From NCBI GenBank assembly GCA_029975215.1, contig JARKPO010000067.1:124001-188000 (forward strand): 64,000 bases of DNA. Direction: 5' to 3'. A model generated the notes under the pieces. That model worked only from the letters and a program-made list of their open reading frames with translations, did not search any database and was not told the DNA's origin. The translations under genes were made by a program, and so were the position numbers. This DNA comes from Levilinea sp. (lineage in GTDB: Bacteria > Chloroflexota > Anaerolineae > Anaerolineales > Anaerolineaceae). Of the stretch, positions 62,314 through 64,000 are shown piece after piece (the first letter of the stretch is position 1; the number at the start of each line of letters is the position of its first letter).

Positions 62314-64000
62314 TTAAACCGTCCGTTCGCGAAGCGCCGAACTCAGGTAATCCATCGAAGCCACCACCAGCGCAATCGCCAACATCTGCGCGCTTGCCGC
62401 TCGGTAGTTCAAAAGGTTAATGTTCTGGATCAGCAGGAAGCCGATACCGCCGCCGCCCGCAAAGCCGATGATCGTGGACATGCGCACATTGATATCCCAG
62501 CGGTACATCGTGAACGAAATGTACGGCGGAATGATCTGCGGAATGACTGCGTAAACAATCGTTTGCAGCCGGTTCGCGCCCGTAGCGGTGATGGCCTCCA
62601 GAGGTCCGGCCAAAATACTTTCCACCTGCTCTGAGTATAATTTTGCCAGAGCCGCTACTGTGTGAAGCGAAAGCGCCAGGACGCCCGCGAAGGGACCAAT
62701 CCCGACCCAAACCACGAATACAATCACCATGATCAGCGCCTCAATGGAACGCAAGGCATTGAAAACTGTACGCGCAAGATTATAAATCACCATCCCAATC
62801 GGGAAAGGATCGCGCGGCTTCATTCGCACACCCAGGAATAATCCACACAATGCACCCAGCCCCCCCGGCCAATAGTAGATCAATTCCGGCTTGTTAAACT
62901 GGTATAGCCAGTTAATGCCCATCATAATCAGAATGAAAATCGCTGCCCCCGAAACTGCTGCAAGTGCAATCATCACGATTTTCGCAGTACTTGCCTGAAC
63001 ACCACGGACCAGGAATTTGCCCAGTCGCCCTGCCAGACTGCTCAACACCCCTGCCCCTACAAAAGCCGTAATCACGGTCATCGCCATACCGAGGATATCG
63101 CCCAGGTCAGCCAGGAAAGTTCCCAAAAAGCCCGCGGCGCCCAATCTAACTTCCAAAGCATCCCCAATGCGCATCGCCAGTGCCGATAAGATGTACAGGC
63201 TGAAGATCGTCACAAACACCACGGCAGCCAGCCCCAGGATACGAAGCGCCCGCATCTGCAAAGAAGGCGCAGTCAATTCCTCCTGAGGCAAAGCCCAACG
63301 CAAACCAAAGTAAGCAATGATTGGGCCCAAAATCACGGTCAGCGCCATAATTGCAATGCTGTTAATTCCCTGGCTCAATCCGCCAATCCAACCAGCGAGT
63401 TTGCCTCCCAAGAAAAGACCAAGGGGGATTGCCAGCAAATTTAAGGCAACAACCGTTAATGGGCTGTTGACATCCTTCATCAAATTCCGGGCCGCGAGAA
63501 AACTTAAAGGAACCGCAAAAAGCAAGCCAATGGTGGTCGCCAGCAAAGCCAGGAAGACCGTCTCAACGATCTTATCCCAGGTATCAATCGCCGTTTGAGA
63601 AATTTTGGGCCCTCCAACCTGCTTGCGAGTAATCGCGCGAATGTATTGGTTTTCATCCGATTCGCGTTTAGGGACTTTTGCTTCAATTTCGAATGTGCCG
63701 TCCGCCCCCACCTGAATATTTCCCATCCGCAGGCTTACTTCACTCGGAGGGATAAAACTCAATGGGCCAGTCGTTCCAGGGTTAAAATTGAAGCCTTTCA
63801 CTACCACGGTTCCACCAGGTTCAACGCAGGCGGGAGTAACGAGCATATACGGTTCGTCAGTATTCGGCGCAGGTGCCTCATACCCGCCAGCCGGGCACGG
63901 TACATGAACAGGTGCATTCACCACATATTCTGCCTGTTCATACGTCACAAGGTCTGGTCGGGCTAAAGCGCGCAAAATGCGCACCAATTGTTCCTGGCGG
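62314..64000 (-). CDS. PhnE-like ABC permease with large extra domains (partial at window edge)
   Basis: At least 562 residues, compared with about 270 for usual phosphonate/phosphite permeases. The frame stays open to the window end, so its TTG at 63987 is not necessarily the start. The N-terminal stretch (about 20-120) resembles an extracytoplasmic beta domain with CPAGG and TPACVEPGGTVVV. TM1 (FLALLATTIGLLFAVPLSFLAARNLM) is followed by an extra block of about five membrane segments (about 180-400) before the PhnE core. The core shows the coupling loop EAITATGANRLQTIVYAVIP and IIGFAGGGGIGFLL. Phosphonate or related transport is probable. Confidence 0.82.
   Translation of the reverse strand, partial: RQEQLVRILRALARPDLVTYEQAEYVVNAPVHVPCPAGGYEAPAPNTDEPYMLVTPACVEPGGTVVVKGFNFNPGTTGPLSFIPPSEVSLRMGNIQVGADGTFEIEAKVPKRESDENQYIRAITRKQVGGPKISQTAIDTWDKIVETVFLALLATTIGLLFAVPLSFLAARNLMKDVNSPLTVVALNLLAIPLGLFLGGKLAGWIGGLSQGINSIAIMALTVILGPIIAYFGLRWALPQEELTAPSLQMRALRILGLAAVVFVTIFSLYILSALAMRIGDALEVRLGAAGFLGTFLADLGDILGMAMTVITAFVGAGVLSSLAGRLGKFLVRGVQASTAKIVMIALAAVSGAAIFILIMMGINWLYQFNKPELIYYWPGGLGALCGLFLGVRMKPRDPFPIGMVIYNLARTVFNALRSIEALIMVIVFVVWVGIGPFAGVLALSLHTVAALAKLYSEQVESILAGPLEAITATGANRLQTIVYAVIPQIIPPYISFTMYRWDINVRMSTIIGFAGGGGIGFLLIQNINLLNYRAASAQMLAIALVVASMDYLSSALRERTV

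Noticed and set aside
1..64000. CRISPR arrays, insertion sequences, rRNA operons
   Set aside because: No regularly spaced repeats, transposase genes, terminal inverted repeats of IS type or rRNA-like stretches were seen.

Overview
This 64 kb window is a dense bacterial chromosome segment of about 55 protein genes, with no rRNA, tRNA or CRISPR seen. The gene mix suggests a member of the Chloroflexota, probably Anaerolineae: stacked xanthine-dehydrogenase-family molybdoenzymes, coenzyme F420 genes, an aldehyde:ferredoxin oxidoreductase, many MFS and APC carriers, and start regions often lacking a strong Shine-Dalgarno. This placement is an inference from gene content only.

Left part (about 0.8-20.7 kb, all on +): a catabolic island for N-heterocycles, probably purines. 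It holds three xanthine-dehydrogenase-family enzymes in different fusion architectures, an SsnA-like aminohydrolase, XdhC, YqeB and MocA maturation factors (the last two mark selenium-dependent molybdenum hydroxylases) and a class IV aminotransferase. Between the first and second molybdoenzymes sits an F420 set (NADPH:F420 reductase, CofE, CofC, a luciferase-like F420 oxidoreductase) with a 2H phosphoesterase. The first operon is preceded by a promoter and a four-stem leader RNA candidate that abuts the first start codon.

Middle part (20.7-41 kb, mostly on -): MrfA/MrfB-type DNA repair helicase and exonuclease (the helicase carries an HNH insertion), MFS carriers, prepilin peptidase, PEP carboxykinase, a modular sugar-binding lipoprotein, Asp23 and NusB, a LarA-family racemase, an AOR-family tungsten enzyme and a stand-alone gyrase-A-type beta-propeller protein.

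Pivot (41-43.4 kb): the most unusual stretch. A 28 bp site with 11-6-11 architecture and the ATAA-N6-TTAT core of bacterial dif lies 330 bp upstream of a Xer-type tyrosine recombinase. A partial copy (left arm plus central hexamer) lies 843 bp upstream, and the two bracket three tiny co-oriented ORFs and a perfect-consensus promoter. From hand reading, + strand G excess on the left gives way to parity or C excess on the right, as expected at a replication terminus. I read this as a putative chromosomal dif site with a very small Xer-exploiting (IMEX-like) insertion or its remnant.

Right part (43.4-64 kb): a phospholipase-D-like protein, proline iminopeptidase, a prolyl-tRNA-synthetase paralogue that has lost its aminoacylation motifs, MFS carrier, TypA/BipA, patatin, APC permease, PucR regulator, radical SAM protein, queuosine-precursor transporter, then an agmatine-to-putrescine operon led by its own Lrp-type regulator (Lrp, putrescine carbamoyltransferase, permease, agmatine deiminase), ending in a terminator and a convergent, oversized PhnE-like permease that runs off the window.
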